The notes: generated by a model not told the origin, from the sequence alone. A DNA stretch of 6,310 nt from Anaeroplasmataceae bacterium (GCA_029050385.1 JAIDMV010000100.1:1-6310); one strand, 5' to 3'; counted from the stretch's first letter, positions 1 to 6,233 are shown. A program made the numbers and translations.

Positions 1-6
1 TTGTGT

Positions 7-35
7 ATAATAGACAGGATAAATCTCTATGTAAA
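7..35 (-). promoter_or_regulatory. possible divergent (minus-strand) promoter
   Basis: Read on the minus strand, TTTACA (plus-strand 30-35) lies exactly 17 bases from TATTAT (plus-strand 7-12). Each hexamer is one base off the sigma-A consensus. It would drive transcription leftward out of the window, which fits the absence of coding sequence in bases 1-112 if that stretch is a divergent intergenic region. The same bases also contain TATAAT on the plus strand at 6-11, whose -35 would fall outside the window, so the orientation is uncertain. In AT-rich DNA a match of this quality can occur by chance. Confidence 0.35.
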
Positions 36-99
36 CGACAAATTTCGAGGAACGCTCCACAATTTTTACAAAAACGGGGTTTTTATTTCATATTTTTTT

Positions 100-108
100 T
101 GCTATAAT
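100..108 (+). promoter_or_regulatory. extended -10 promoter of the nucleotidyltransferase-kinase unit
   Basis: TG-C-TATAAT at 100-108 is a perfect extended -10 element. The -35 position 17 bases upstream (80-85, TTTTTA) is poor, which extended -10 promoters tolerate. Transcription would begin near 114-116 and give a leader of about 33 bases before the ATG at 149. A small inverted repeat, AAAAAC-GGG-GTTTTT at 70-84, covers the weak -35 area and could be an operator, but its six-pair arms are almost all A/T, so this is only a possibility. Confidence 0.65.
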
Positions 109-133
109 TATATTGAGAAAAACAATGAAGGGT

Positions 134-140
134 AAAGGAG
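134..140 (+). promoter_or_regulatory. ribosome binding site fixing the start at 149
   Basis: AAAGGAG at 134-140 sits 8 bases before the ATG at 149. It supports that start over the in-frame TTG at 113, which lies at or upstream of the predicted transcription start, and over the ATG at 125, which has no ribosome binding site in front of it. Confidence 0.8.
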
Positions 141-148
141 TACAAAAA

Positions 149-1003
149 ATGAAACCAACTTTAGTTGTTATGGCTGCAGGAATGGGCAGTCGCTTTGGAG
201 GATTAAAACAAGCAGAACCTATTACAGAAGACGGAAAAGGAATTCTAGATTTTTCTGTTTATGATGCAAAAAAAGCTGGATTTGGGAAAGTGATTTTTAT
301 CATACGTGAGGATATGGCTGAAGATTTTAAACAATTAGTAGGGAATCGTATTTCAAAGACAATTCCTGTGGAGTATGTTTTCCAAACAATGGATGATGTT
401 CCTGCTGGAAGAACAAAACCATTTGGAACGGGACATGCTATTTATTGTTGTCGTAACATAGTTAAAGAACCTTTTGCCATTATTAACGCAGATGATTATT
501 ATGGACAAAACGCTTTTTTTGAAATAGGGAAGCATTTATCTATAGCTAAACAAGGACAGTATGCTATGACTGCATATAAGCTTGCGAATACACTAAGTAA
601 AAATGGAACTGTATCTAGAGGAGTTTGCAAAGTAGAAGAAGGATATTTGAAAAACGTTACAGAATACACGAAAATCAATTCGGATTGTAGCTACATTTTA
701 GATGGTGAAGTAGGTGTTTTACCTAAAGAAACTCCAGTATCTATGAACTTGTGGGGATTAACACCTGATATTTTTGAGTATATTACAAAAGAGTATCAAT
801 TGTTTTTGAAGACTGCTAATTTAGCTAAAGATGAATTCTTCATTCCTTCTGTAATTTCAAACACAGTTAATGCTGGACATGCTACTGTGAAAGTGTTCAC
901 TAATGCTGATAAATGGTATGGAATTACTTATCGTGAGGATTTAGAGGAAATTAAAGAGGCTATAGGAGGATATATTAAGGATGGATTATACAAAGGAATT
1001 TAA
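149..1003 (+). CDS. sugar-1-phosphate nucleotidyltransferase family protein
   Basis: Predicted cytosolic enzyme of the NTP_transferase (GT-A fold) family, which joins an NTP and a sugar-1-phosphate to give a nucleotide sugar and pyrophosphate. The ATG at 149 gives 284 residues. The nucleotide-binding loop AAGMGSRFGGLKQ is at residues 9-21, with the conserved R15 and K20. FGTGHAI at 92-98 matches the family's base/sugar-binding GT(A/G)HA segment, and NADDYYG at 113-119 carries the metal-binding Asp. MNLWGLTP further on is typical of this Firmicute subfamily. The next gene overlaps the end by 23 bases, so the two are probably translationally coupled. That gene encodes an anomeric sugar kinase, so its product is the likely substrate here. 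Sugar specificity (GlcNAc, GalNAc, Glc or Gal) and choice of UTP or another NTP cannot be read from the sequence. The family call is secure; the substrate is open. Confidence 0.88.
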   Translation: MKPTLVVMAAGMGSRFGGLKQAEPITEDGKGILDFSVYDAKKAGFGKVIFIIREDMAEDFKQLVGNRISKTIPVEYVFQTMDDVPAGRTKPFGTGHAIYCCRNIVKEPFAIINADDYYGQNAFFEIGKHLSIAKQGQYAMTAYKLANTLSKNGTVSRGVCKVEEGYLKNVTEYTKINSDCSYILDGEVGVLPKETPVSMNLWGLTPDIFEYITKEYQLFLKTANLAKDEFFIPSVISNTVNAGHATVKVFTNADKWYGITYREDLEEIKEAIGGYIKDGLYKGI

Positions 1004-2069
1004 AGGGGCTGCAGAAGCTTTCCAGCTTGATGGAGAAGTTGTTGAAATTTGCCCCTATGGAGAAGGACATATTAATCAAACCCTTTTGGTTACGACAACA
1101 AAGAAACGTTATATTTTACAAAAAATGAATACTCATGTTTTTGCAGATCCAGATAGTTTAATGAAAAATATTTGTTATGTAACCGAAGCCTTATCTGCAA
1201 AAGGGATTGAGACCTTATATGTTGTTCCTACAAAAACAAAAGAGTCTTTTTTAAAAAGAAATAAAGATGGTAAGGAAGAATGCTTTAGAGTGTATGACTT
1301 CATCGAAAATACAGTAACCTTCCAAAAGGTAACAGATAAAGAAGTATTTTACAATTCTGGAAAAGCATTTGGAGAATTTCAAAACTATTTAGCTAGCTTT
1401 GATGCCTCCCTTCTTACAGAGACGATACCTAACTTTCACAACACTCCCAAAAGATATTTAGACTTTGAGGCGGCTTTAAAACAGGATAAATTGAATCGTG
1501 CTAAGGACTGTAAAGAAGAAATAGAATTTATTTTAGCACATAAAGATACTCTTTCTAAAGTGGTAGATGGAATGAAGGATGGAAGTATTCCTTTACGTGT
1601 GACTCATAATGACACAAAACTAAATAATATTCTAATGGATGAAAGAACTCATCAAGCGCGTGCTGTTATTGATTTAGATACAATTATGCCTGGATCTATG
1701 TTATATGACTTTGGAGACTCAATTCGATTTGGTGCTTCTACTGCAGCAGAAGATGAGAAAGATTTGAGCAAGGTTCATTTTGATGTCGAACTATTTAAGG
1801 CTTATGCAGAAGGTTATTGTCAAGCAGTTTATAAGAGTATAAGTAAGAGAGAACTAGAACTGTTACCCTATAGTGCGTATTTACTGACTACTGAATGTGG
1901 AATGAGGTTTTTGACAGATTACTTATCTGGGGACACGTATTTTGCTATTAAATATTCTGATCACAATTTGATTCGTACTAGAACTCAATTGAAACTTGCA
2001 GGAGAAATAGAAAAGAAAATAGAAGAACTCCAAAAAATTGTCCAAGATATTTACCAAAAATTAACTTAA
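981..2069 (+). CDS. NahK-like anomeric sugar kinase (APH-type phosphotransferase fold)
   Basis: Phosphotransferase of the APH/choline kinase superfamily, 362 residues. Its length and motifs resemble N-acetylhexosamine 1-kinase (NahK, LnpB) of bifidobacteria, which phosphorylates GlcNAc or GalNAc at C1 using ATP. The Brenner motif VTHNDTKLNNIL at 208-218 holds the catalytic base D211 and the metal ligand N216. VIDLDT at 229-234 supplies the DFG-like metal-binding Asp. LYDFGDSIRF (241-250) and the closing TECGMRFLTDYLSGDTYF stretch are also typical of NahK-like proteins. The N-terminal lobe (about 1-110) has the nucleotide-binding YILQKMN strand. AGGAGG at 964-969, inside the upstream gene, serves the ATG at 981. 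A terminator follows the stop directly. An aminoglycoside-resistance role is unlikely given the NahK-type motifs and the nucleotidyltransferase partner. Other hexose 1-kinase activities remain possible. Confidence 0.82.
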   Translation: MDYTKEFKGAAEAFQLDGEVVEICPYGEGHINQTLLVTTTKKRYILQKMNTHVFADPDSLMKNICYVTEALSAKGIETLYVVPTKTKESFLKRNKDGKEECFRVYDFIENTVTFQKVTDKEVFYNSGKAFGEFQNYLASFDASLLTETIPNFHNTPKRYLDFEAALKQDKLNRAKDCKEEIEFILAHKDTLSKVVDGMKDGSIPLRVTHNDTKLNNILMDERTHQARAVIDLDTIMPGSMLYDFGDSIRFGASTAAEDEKDLSKVHFDVELFKAYAEGYCQAVYKSISKRELELLPYSAYLLTTECGMRFLTDYLSGDTYFAIKYSDHNLIRTRTQLKLAGEIEKKIEELQKIVQDIYQKLT

Positions 2070-2092
2070 GGCCCTGTAAGGGTCTTTTTTTT
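2068..2092 (+). terminator. rho-independent terminator after the kinase gene
   Basis: The arms AAGGCCCT (2068-2075) and AGGGTCTT (2079-2086) pair over eight positions with one G-T wobble, around a 3-base loop (GTA). An uninterrupted run of eight T follows or overlaps at 2085-2092. The hairpin starts inside the TAA stop codon (2067-2069), so the transcript ends right after the gene. It separates unit 1 from unit 2. Confidence 0.88.
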
Positions 2093-2143
2093 GCCAAAAA
2101 ATGTCAAAAATGGAGTAAAATTTCAATAAAATGGATAATTTTG

Positions 2144-2172
2144 TTGATATGCTCCAAAATGTGTGATATAAT
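2144..2172 (+). promoter_or_regulatory. strong sigma-A promoter of the GH88/ABC transporter operon
   Basis: TTGATA (2144-2149) and TATAAT (2167-2172) are separated by the ideal 17 bases, and TGA before the -10 adds the extended -10 TG (2164-2165). Transcription should start near 2179-2180, giving a leader of about 60 bases before the ATG at 2241. This is the best promoter in the window. Two candidate operators lie just downstream, as expected for a strong promoter that is repressed until substrate appears. Confidence 0.85.
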
Positions 2173-2189
2173 CGCATTATAAAAGGGAG

Positions 2190-2203
2190 AAGTGCGCGCA
2201 ATT
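2190..2203. promoter_or_regulatory. GC-rich palindrome, candidate operator for a local regulator
   Basis: TGCGCGCA (2193-2200) is a perfect 8-base palindrome. The symmetry resumes at the outer AA (2190-2191) and TT (2202-2203), so 12 of 14 positions are symmetric. It stands out in an otherwise very AT-rich leader, about 10 bases after the predicted transcription start. Symmetric sites with a CG centre are usual for LacI- and GntR-family repressors, but no regulator gene lies in the window, so the binding protein is unknown. Confidence 0.4.
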
Positions 2204-2204
2204 T

Positions 2205-2219
2205 TAGAAAACGCTTTCA
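2205..2219. promoter_or_regulatory. cre site (CcpA carbon catabolite repression)
   Basis: The 15 bases TAGAAAACGCTTTCA fit the cre consensus WTGNAANCGNWNNCW with one mismatch (A for T at position 2). The core AAAACGCTTTC is nearly palindromic. It begins about 25 bases downstream of the predicted transcription start, where bound CcpA acts as a repressor or roadblock. This predicts that the GH88/transporter operon is shut down when preferred sugars are present. Confidence 0.75.
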
Positions 2220-2225
2220 AAATAT

Positions 2226-2231
2226 AAGGGG
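2226..2231 (+). promoter_or_regulatory. ribosome binding site fixing the start at 2241
   Basis: AAGGGG at 2226-2231 lies 9 bases before the ATG at 2241 but directly abuts the in-frame ATG at 2232. Only the downstream ATG has workable spacing. Confidence 0.7.
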
Positions 2232-2240
2232 ATGACACAT

Positions 2241-3062
2241 ATGCTGAAACTAAAAATCGTTAATGGGCAGAACAACGAATTGTTTATAAGTCCCACTCAA
2301 GAAAGTATTTGTAGTATATATAATTTTGAGTATCAGGATGGAGATTGGCTTATTGTTGACTGTGATAAAAAAGGCGGCTTTTATAAAATTCGTTTAGAAG
2401 ATACGATGCTTGAATCTATTGTTTATGTTCCAAGCAATTGTCTCATCTATCATATTCCTGTTAAATGTCAAAGAAGTAATTACTCTCCAAAATCTTTTTA
2501 TGGAGATTGTCATATTATTACCATTTCAGAAGCAACAGAAGAAGAAATATATCAAAGAAGAAATCTTGCATTTAATCCATACGATCAACATGAGAATGAC
2601 AGCTTTTTTCCTCATTCCTCTGCAAATGTGGAAACCAGGAATGAGTGTGTATTTGCAAGTAGAAATGCAATAGATGGATATTTCTTTAATGAATCTCATG
2701 GGAGCTTTCCTTATCAAAGCTGGGGCATTAATAAAAATCCAAATGCAGAATTTAAAATAGATTTTGGCAGAGAGGTTTTTGTGGATGAGGTTGTTTTAAC
2801 TCTAAGAGCTGACTTTCCTCATGATAACTTCTGGAAATCTGCAACTCTTGCCTTTTCTGATGGAAGTGAGATTGTTATGCCGTTAAACAAAACTGCTGAA
2901 AGGCAATCCATATGTTTTGAAAGTAAAAAGGTAAGAACAATTGTTTTAAAGAATTTAATCAAGGGAGAAGAACTATCTGATTTCCCGGCTCTTACACAAT
3001 TTGAGGCGTGGGGCTATGAAATAAAAAACAAAAAGAAAGGAGAGAAAAATGAAAAAGGTTAA
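2241..3062 (+). CDS. cytosolic protein with discoidin-like (F5/8 type C / CBM32-like) C-terminal domain
   Basis: First gene of the operon; 273 residues from the ATG at 2241. There is no signal peptide or membrane segment, so it should stay in the cytosol. Residues 1 to about 100 form an uncharacterised, probably beta-rich domain (alternating hydrophobics, e.g. DWLIVDCD, IVYVPSNCLIYHIPV). Residues about 124-259 resemble a galactose-binding-like jelly roll: SSANVETR, ASRNAIDG (139-146), SWGINKNPNAEFKIDFG (160-176), VDEVVLTLRADFPHD (181-195), FSDGSE, and the closing FPALTQFEAWG (248-258). The pattern 'new residues, N-A-I-D-G, then D-F-G and closing F/V-x-x-x-G' is the F5/8 type C signature. I recognise the domain type but know no established role for this two-domain cytosolic form. 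The last ~12 residues (KNKKKGEKNEKG) are encoded by bases that also carry the ribosome binding site and first codons of the GH88 gene (14-base overlap). A sugar-binding or GH88-accessory role is inferred from position only. Confidence 0.75.
   Translation: MLKLKIVNGQNNELFISPTQESICSIYNFEYQDGDWLIVDCDKKGGFYKIRLEDTMLESIVYVPSNCLIYHIPVKCQRSNYSPKSFYGDCHIITISEATEEEIYQRRNLAFNPYDQHENDSFFPHSSANVETRNECVFASRNAIDGYFFNESHGSFPYQSWGINKNPNAEFKIDFGREVFVDEVVLTLRADFPHDNFWKSATLAFSDGSEIVMPLNKTAERQSICFESKKVRTIVLKNLIKGEELSDFPALTQFEAWGYEIKNKKKGEKNEKG
3036..3042 (+). promoter_or_regulatory. ribosome binding site of the GH88 gene, inside the upstream coding region
   Basis: AAAGGAG at 3036-3042 is 6 bases before the ATG at 3049 and lies wholly within the preceding gene, whose stop is at 3060-3062. 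Ribosomes finishing the first gene could reinitiate directly, coupling production of the two proteins. Confidence 0.8.
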
Positions 3063-4275
3063 TTTAGAGAAAATTCAAAATGAAGAGTATAAAATTTGTC
3101 CGGAATTTTCTAAAGAAGATATTAAAGCCACTTTAGACAAGATTGTTAAAATTGTAGACCATATGTTGCTAAAATTTCATGATGATTCTTTTCCCAGAGC
3201 TTGTAGCAAGGGATATGTATATGACTCGGTTGGAAATTTAAAATGGGATAGCAGCAATAATGAAAGTATATGGACAACATCCTTTTGGACAGGAATTCTA
3301 TGGTTGGTTTATGAGTACACAAATGATGAAAAGTACAAAATAGAAGCACAAAAGCATTCAGAATCCTTCCGCCAAAGAATAGACAATTATTATAACAAAA
3401 ATGAAGAAGAAGCTGGCTTAAATCATCACGATTTAGGTTTTCTATACAGTATCTCTACTGTAGCAGATTATAAGTTAACTGGATCGAAACGAGCATTGGA
3501 AACTTCTCTTATGGCAGCGGAACTCTTATCTAAGCGTTACATTGATAAAGCCAAGATTTTACAAGCTTGGGGAGATATGAGTGATGAAAATCAAAGAGGA
3601 CGAATGATTATTGATTGTAATTTAAATATTCCGCTTCTATATTTTGCAAATAATTTTAAAGAAGATAATGAGTTTTATTGGATGGCTTACAATCATGCTA
3701 AAACGGCAAGTCAGTATATCATTCGAGATGATGCTTCAACGTTCCATACGTTCTATATGGATACGGAAACAGGAGAGCCTAGGTTTGGATCTACACATCA
3801 AGGATATAGTGATGATTCCTGTTGGGCAAGAGGGCAAGCTTGGGGAATTATGGGATTCCCAATTTCCTATCGTTATACCAAGGATTTAGAGTTTGTTGAT
3901 AAGGCGAAATGTTTAGCAAATTACTTCTTAAATCGATTGCCTAAAGATCATGTATGTAATTGGGATTTGATTTTTTTGGGAGAAGATGACCAAAGAGATA
4001 CGAGTGCGGCGGCAATTGCAGCAATAGGTCTCTTAGAACTTTCGGATATTCTTCCAAAAACAGATAAGACTAAAGAAATATATAAAAATGCAAGCTTATA
4101 TATAGCAAAGTCGTTATCAGAGAATTACCTAGGTGATAATTTAGAAGGCATTTTAAAAAGTGGAGTATATTTTTATCACGGAGGCTTAGGTATTGACGAA
4201 TATGTAATATTTGGGGATTACTTCTTCGTTGAACTATTATTAAGACTGTATAAGAAATGGAATTCATATTGGTAG
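3049..4275 (+). CDS. ugl: unsaturated glucuronyl hydrolase, glycoside hydrolase family 88
   Basis: Cytosolic GH88 enzyme, 408 residues, no signal peptide. The family hydrates the vinyl ether of the 4,5-unsaturated uronic acid at the non-reducing end of lyase-made disaccharides (hyaluronan, chondroitin or heparin type). This releases an amino sugar and an unsaturated uronate that opens to a 5-keto sugar. Landmarks of the alpha6/alpha6 barrel are WTTSFWTGILW (75-85), NHHDLGF (125-131, catalytic D128), RMIIDCNLNIPLL (185-197, catalytic D189), STHQGYSDDSCWARGQAWGI (248-267) and GVYFYHGGLGIDEYVIFGDYFFVE (372-395). The 61-residue spacing of D128 and D189 equals that recalled for Asp88/Asp149 of Bacillus sp. 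GL1 UGL. Length is normal and nothing looks broken. Where streptococcal UGL has an S-x-x-S-x-K motif tied to 6-sulfated GalNAc, this protein has GGLGIDE, so it may prefer unsulfated or differently sulfated substrates. GH105 is less likely because the catalytic pair and C-terminal block are of GH88 type. Confidence 0.92.
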   Translation: MKKVNLEKIQNEEYKICPEFSKEDIKATLDKIVKIVDHMLLKFHDDSFPRACSKGYVYDSVGNLKWDSSNNESIWTTSFWTGILWLVYEYTNDEKYKIEAQKHSESFRQRIDNYYNKNEEEAGLNHHDLGFLYSISTVADYKLTGSKRALETSLMAAELLSKRYIDKAKILQAWGDMSDENQRGRMIIDCNLNIPLLYFANNFKEDNEFYWMAYNHAKTASQYIIRDDASTFHTFYMDTETGEPRFGSTHQGYSDDSCWARGQAWGIMGFPISYRYTKDLEFVDKAKCLANYFLNRLPKDHVCNWDLIFLGEDDQRDTSAAAIAAIGLLELSDILPKTDKTKEIYKNASLYIAKSLSENYLGDNLEGILKSGVYFYHGGLGIDEYVIFGDYFFVELLLRLYKKWNSYW

Positions 4276-4281
4276 GAGGGG
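4274..4281 (+). promoter_or_regulatory. ribosome binding site overlapping the GH88 stop codon
   Basis: AGGAGGGG at 4274-4281 begins within the TAG stop (4273-4275) and ends 4 bases before the ATG at 4286. The stop codon is part of the ribosome binding site, which again favours coupled translation. Confidence 0.75.
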
Positions 4282-4285
4282 AAAT

Positions 4286-5308
4286 ATGGAAGCAGAAATC
4301 TTAGAAAATCCTGAAGTAATACAACCTGATGAAGGTAAGGAATCTTCAGAACAAAAGTTAAAGACAAACACTTTCAAAGATAAACTGAAAAAGTATATCA
4401 AATATAACTGGCAAATCTATTTATTATTTTTACCAGCGTTTATTTGGATGATTATGTTTGTGTTTGTTCCATTTATTTCCAATGTTTATATGTCCTTTAT
4501 GGATTATAGTACAGAAAAGGGACTAATTGGTAGTCCTTTTGTGGGAGTAAAGAACTATGCAGAATTCTTCACAATGGATGGATTCTGGGGGCTGTTGGGA
4601 AATACGTTGCTATTAAATGTGTTGGTTTTAGTAATTGGATTCCCTGCAGCAATTTTACTAGCAATTATGATTTATGAATCTAAGAGTAAAGTGGTAAAGG
4701 GTATTGCCCAAACAACAACCTTTTTGCCTTTCTTTATTTCAGCAGTTGTCGTTTGTAATTTAGTGATTGAGTTTTTAAAGTCTGACACAGGTATGATTGT
4801 AAATATCCTAGCCGCTTTGCATATTGTTGATCCAGAGAATAAACCAGAGCTGTTAGAGAATCCTGCAGCCTTTAGATGGATATATGCACTTATGGAGCTA
4901 TGGCAAACGATAGGATACAATTCCTTGATTTATCTTGCAGCATTATCTGCGATAGACACATCTCTATACGAAGCTGCATCAATGGATGGAGCTGGAAAGT
5001 TTAGACAAATTTTCCATGTAACATTACCTGGAATTGCGCCAACAATCATTATCACATTGATATTGAAAATTGGAAAATTATTATCAATGGGATATGAAAA
5101 GGTCTTGTTATTACAAAATGTTTATAACAAGCCGACATCCGAAATTATAAGTACGTATGTATATACCGTTACCCTAGGCCAAGAATTAGGTATTCCCAAC
5201 TATGGTCTAGCAGCAACGATTGGTCTATTTGATGCGGTAGTTGCAATTGTGTTGGTTACTATTGTAAACAAGGTTGCTAAGAAAGTATCAGATACTCAGT
5301 TATGGTAA
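4286..5308 (+). CDS. ABC sugar transporter permease, LplB type (MalF position, CUT1 family)
   Basis: Inner half of a binding-protein-dependent carbohydrate importer, 340 residues. A hydrophilic N-terminus of about 40 residues (acidic, then Lys-rich) is followed by about six membrane helices near 43-65, 105-128, 143-165, 200-222, 250-270 and 308-328. The cytoplasmic EAA loop YEAASMDGAGKFRQIFHVTLPGIAPT (228-253) docks on the ATPase. GYEKVLLLQNVYN (269-281) and the C-terminus AATIGLFDAVVAIVLVT...LW (309-340) are hallmarks of the LplB-like branch. It ends 14 bases before the preferred start of the second permease. Its place right after a GH88 gene points to import of unsaturated disaccharides, as described for the GAG-disaccharide ABC importer next to UGL in Streptobacillus moniliformis. 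No ATPase is encoded here; a shared MsmK/UgpC-type ATPase elsewhere in the genome is the usual solution. The permease family is certain, the substrate inferred. Confidence 0.92.
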   Translation: MEAEILENPEVIQPDEGKESSEQKLKTNTFKDKLKKYIKYNWQIYLLFLPAFIWMIMFVFVPFISNVYMSFMDYSTEKGLIGSPFVGVKNYAEFFTMDGFWGLLGNTLLLNVLVLVIGFPAAILLAIMIYESKSKVVKGIAQTTTFLPFFISAVVVCNLVIEFLKSDTGMIVNILAALHIVDPENKPELLENPAAFRWIYALMELWQTIGYNSLIYLAALSAIDTSLYEAASMDGAGKFRQIFHVTLPGIAPTIIITLILKIGKLLSMGYEKVLLLQNVYNKPTSEIISTYVYTVTLGQELGIPNYGLAATIGLFDAVVAIVLVTIVNKVAKKVSDTQLW

Positions 5309-5313
5309 GGCGG
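5307..5313 (+). promoter_or_regulatory. ribosome binding site favouring a GTG start at 5323
   Basis: AAGGCGG at 5307-5313 is 9 bases before GTG 5323 and 15 before ATG 5329. The in-frame ATG at 5302 lies upstream of this site and has only ACTCAGTT before it, so it is a poor start despite being the first in frame. Confidence 0.65.
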
Positions 5314-5322
5314 GTGATTAAA

Positions 5323-6210
5323 GTGAAAATGAGTTTAAATTTGCAAGATTTTAAAAAGAAATTAACTGTGGATAATATCTTAGGGATTGTCAATAATGTG
5401 TTGCTAATTGTTTTATCCATAATAATGCTTTATCCAATACTTTATATCTTTATCACTGCTGTAAGTGATCCGCAATCATTCACAAATGCAGTGAATCACA
5501 ATAAGCTCTTACTATTTCCTCAAGGATTTACGGCAGAATTTTTGGTAGAACATTTAAAGTCTATTGAAATTTGGCGTGCTTATGGTAATACAGTTCTCTA
5601 TACTCTTTTAGGTACTGCTATCAGCTTATTCTTGAGTATCACTTGTGCTTATGTTTTATCCAGAAAAGGATTAAAGGCAATAAAAGTGATGAGTATTATT
5701 GTTGTATTAACTATGTGGCTAAAGCCAGGTATGATAGCAACTTATACAAACATTTTAAATTTAGGACTACTGGGAAGTATATTTGGTATTTTATTACCAT
5801 TTGCATTCTCAGCCTATAATGTAATTTTATTAAGAACCTATTTTGCAGCAATTCCTCAAGATATTGATGAATCTGCACAAATAGATGGAGCATCTCACTT
5901 TAGAATGCTGACAAGCATTTATATTCCAGCAAGTGGACCTGCAATAACTACTGTTGGATTATTCTATGCTATTGAACGTTGGAATGGATATTTCTGGGCG
6001 GAACTTGTCTTAACAGATCCAAACAAACAGCCTTTACAAGTAGTAGTTAAGAAGATGCTTGAAAACCAGGGAGATGCTGGCGGTTTATTCAATAATGGAA
6101 CCGTATCAGCATTCGCATTAATTATAATCGCTATTGTTCCAATCATGTTAATATTCCCATTCATCCAGAAGTATTTCAAAAAGGGTGTCATGGTTGGATC
6201 AGTTAAATAA
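5323..6210 (+). CDS. ABC sugar transporter permease, YtcP/LplC type (MalG position, CUT1 family)
   Basis: Second permease of the importer. The GTG start at 5323 gives 295 residues; ATG 5329 is the next choice, and the ATG at 5302 would add seven basic residues and a 7-base overlap with the gene before. About six membrane helices lie near 24-46, 88-112, 120-140, 150-172, 205-225 and 262-284. The EAA loop DESAQIDGASHFRMLTSIYIP starts at residue 182. The ERWNGYFWAELVLTDPNKQPLQVVV block (218-242) and the C-terminal KYFKKGVMVGSVK are typical of the YtcP/LplC branch, the normal partner of LplB-type permeases, so the two should form one heterodimeric pore. It is followed after 23 bases by the likely binding-protein gene. 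Length and motifs are intact. Confidence 0.92.
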   Translation: MKMSLNLQDFKKKLTVDNILGIVNNVLLIVLSIIMLYPILYIFITAVSDPQSFTNAVNHNKLLLFPQGFTAEFLVEHLKSIEIWRAYGNTVLYTLLGTAISLFLSITCAYVLSRKGLKAIKVMSIIVVLTMWLKPGMIATYTNILNLGLLGSIFGILLPFAFSAYNVILLRTYFAAIPQDIDESAQIDGASHFRMLTSIYIPASGPAITTVGLFYAIERWNGYFWAELVLTDPNKQPLQVVVKKMLENQGDAGGLFNNGTVSAFALIIIAIVPIMLIFPFIQKYFKKGVMVGSVK

Positions 6211-6218
6211 TAAAAAAG

Positions 6219-6224
6219 AAAGGA
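6219..6224 (+). promoter_or_regulatory. ribosome binding site favouring the start at 6234
   Basis: AAAGGA at 6219-6224 (AGAAAGGA in context) is 9 bases before ATG 6234 and abuts the in-frame ATG at 6225, which therefore is the less likely start. Confidence 0.65.
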
Positions 6225-6233
6225 ATGAAAAAA

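Noticed and set aside
70..84. AAAAAC-GGG-GTTTTT hairpin as a terminator
   Set aside because: The stem has one G-C pair among six and would be unstable; the T run after it is broken by A and C. Kept only as a weak operator possibility.
113..148. Longer start (TTG at 113) for the nucleotidyltransferase
   Set aside because: The TTG lies at or upstream of the predicted transcription start and has no ribosome binding site; AAAGGAG at 134-140 points to ATG 149, just before the conserved nucleotide-binding loop.
981..2069. Aminoglycoside resistance phosphotransferase
   Set aside because: The APH fold is shared, but the THNDTKLNNIL motif context, C-terminal block and nucleotidyltransferase partner match NahK-like sugar kinases.
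2111..2156. TGGAG (2111-2115) and CTCCA (2152-2156) as an inverted repeat around the -35 region
   Set aside because: Only five bases match, with a 36-base loop; expected by chance in this composition.
2232..2240. ATG at 2232 as start of the discoidin-like protein
   Set aside because: The ribosome binding site AAGGGG abuts this ATG with no spacing; ATG 2241 has a 9-base gap.
2179..2240. Riboswitch or structured leader before the discoidin-like gene
   Set aside because: The leader is only about 60 bases and its conspicuous symmetry is better explained as DNA operator sites; no known riboswitch core or terminator-like element is visible.
5302..5322. ATG at 5302 as start of the second permease
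   Set aside because: The only purine-rich ribosome binding site (5307-5313) is downstream of it; GTG 5323 fits better. It is not ruled out if the gene is translated by coupling to the overlapping stop of the first permease.
353..6191. Minus-strand and out-of-frame open reading frames of 60-87 codons within the main genes
   Set aside because: They lie wholly inside well-supported genes, have no ribosome binding sites or recognisable domains, and have the composition expected of antisense or shifted reading.
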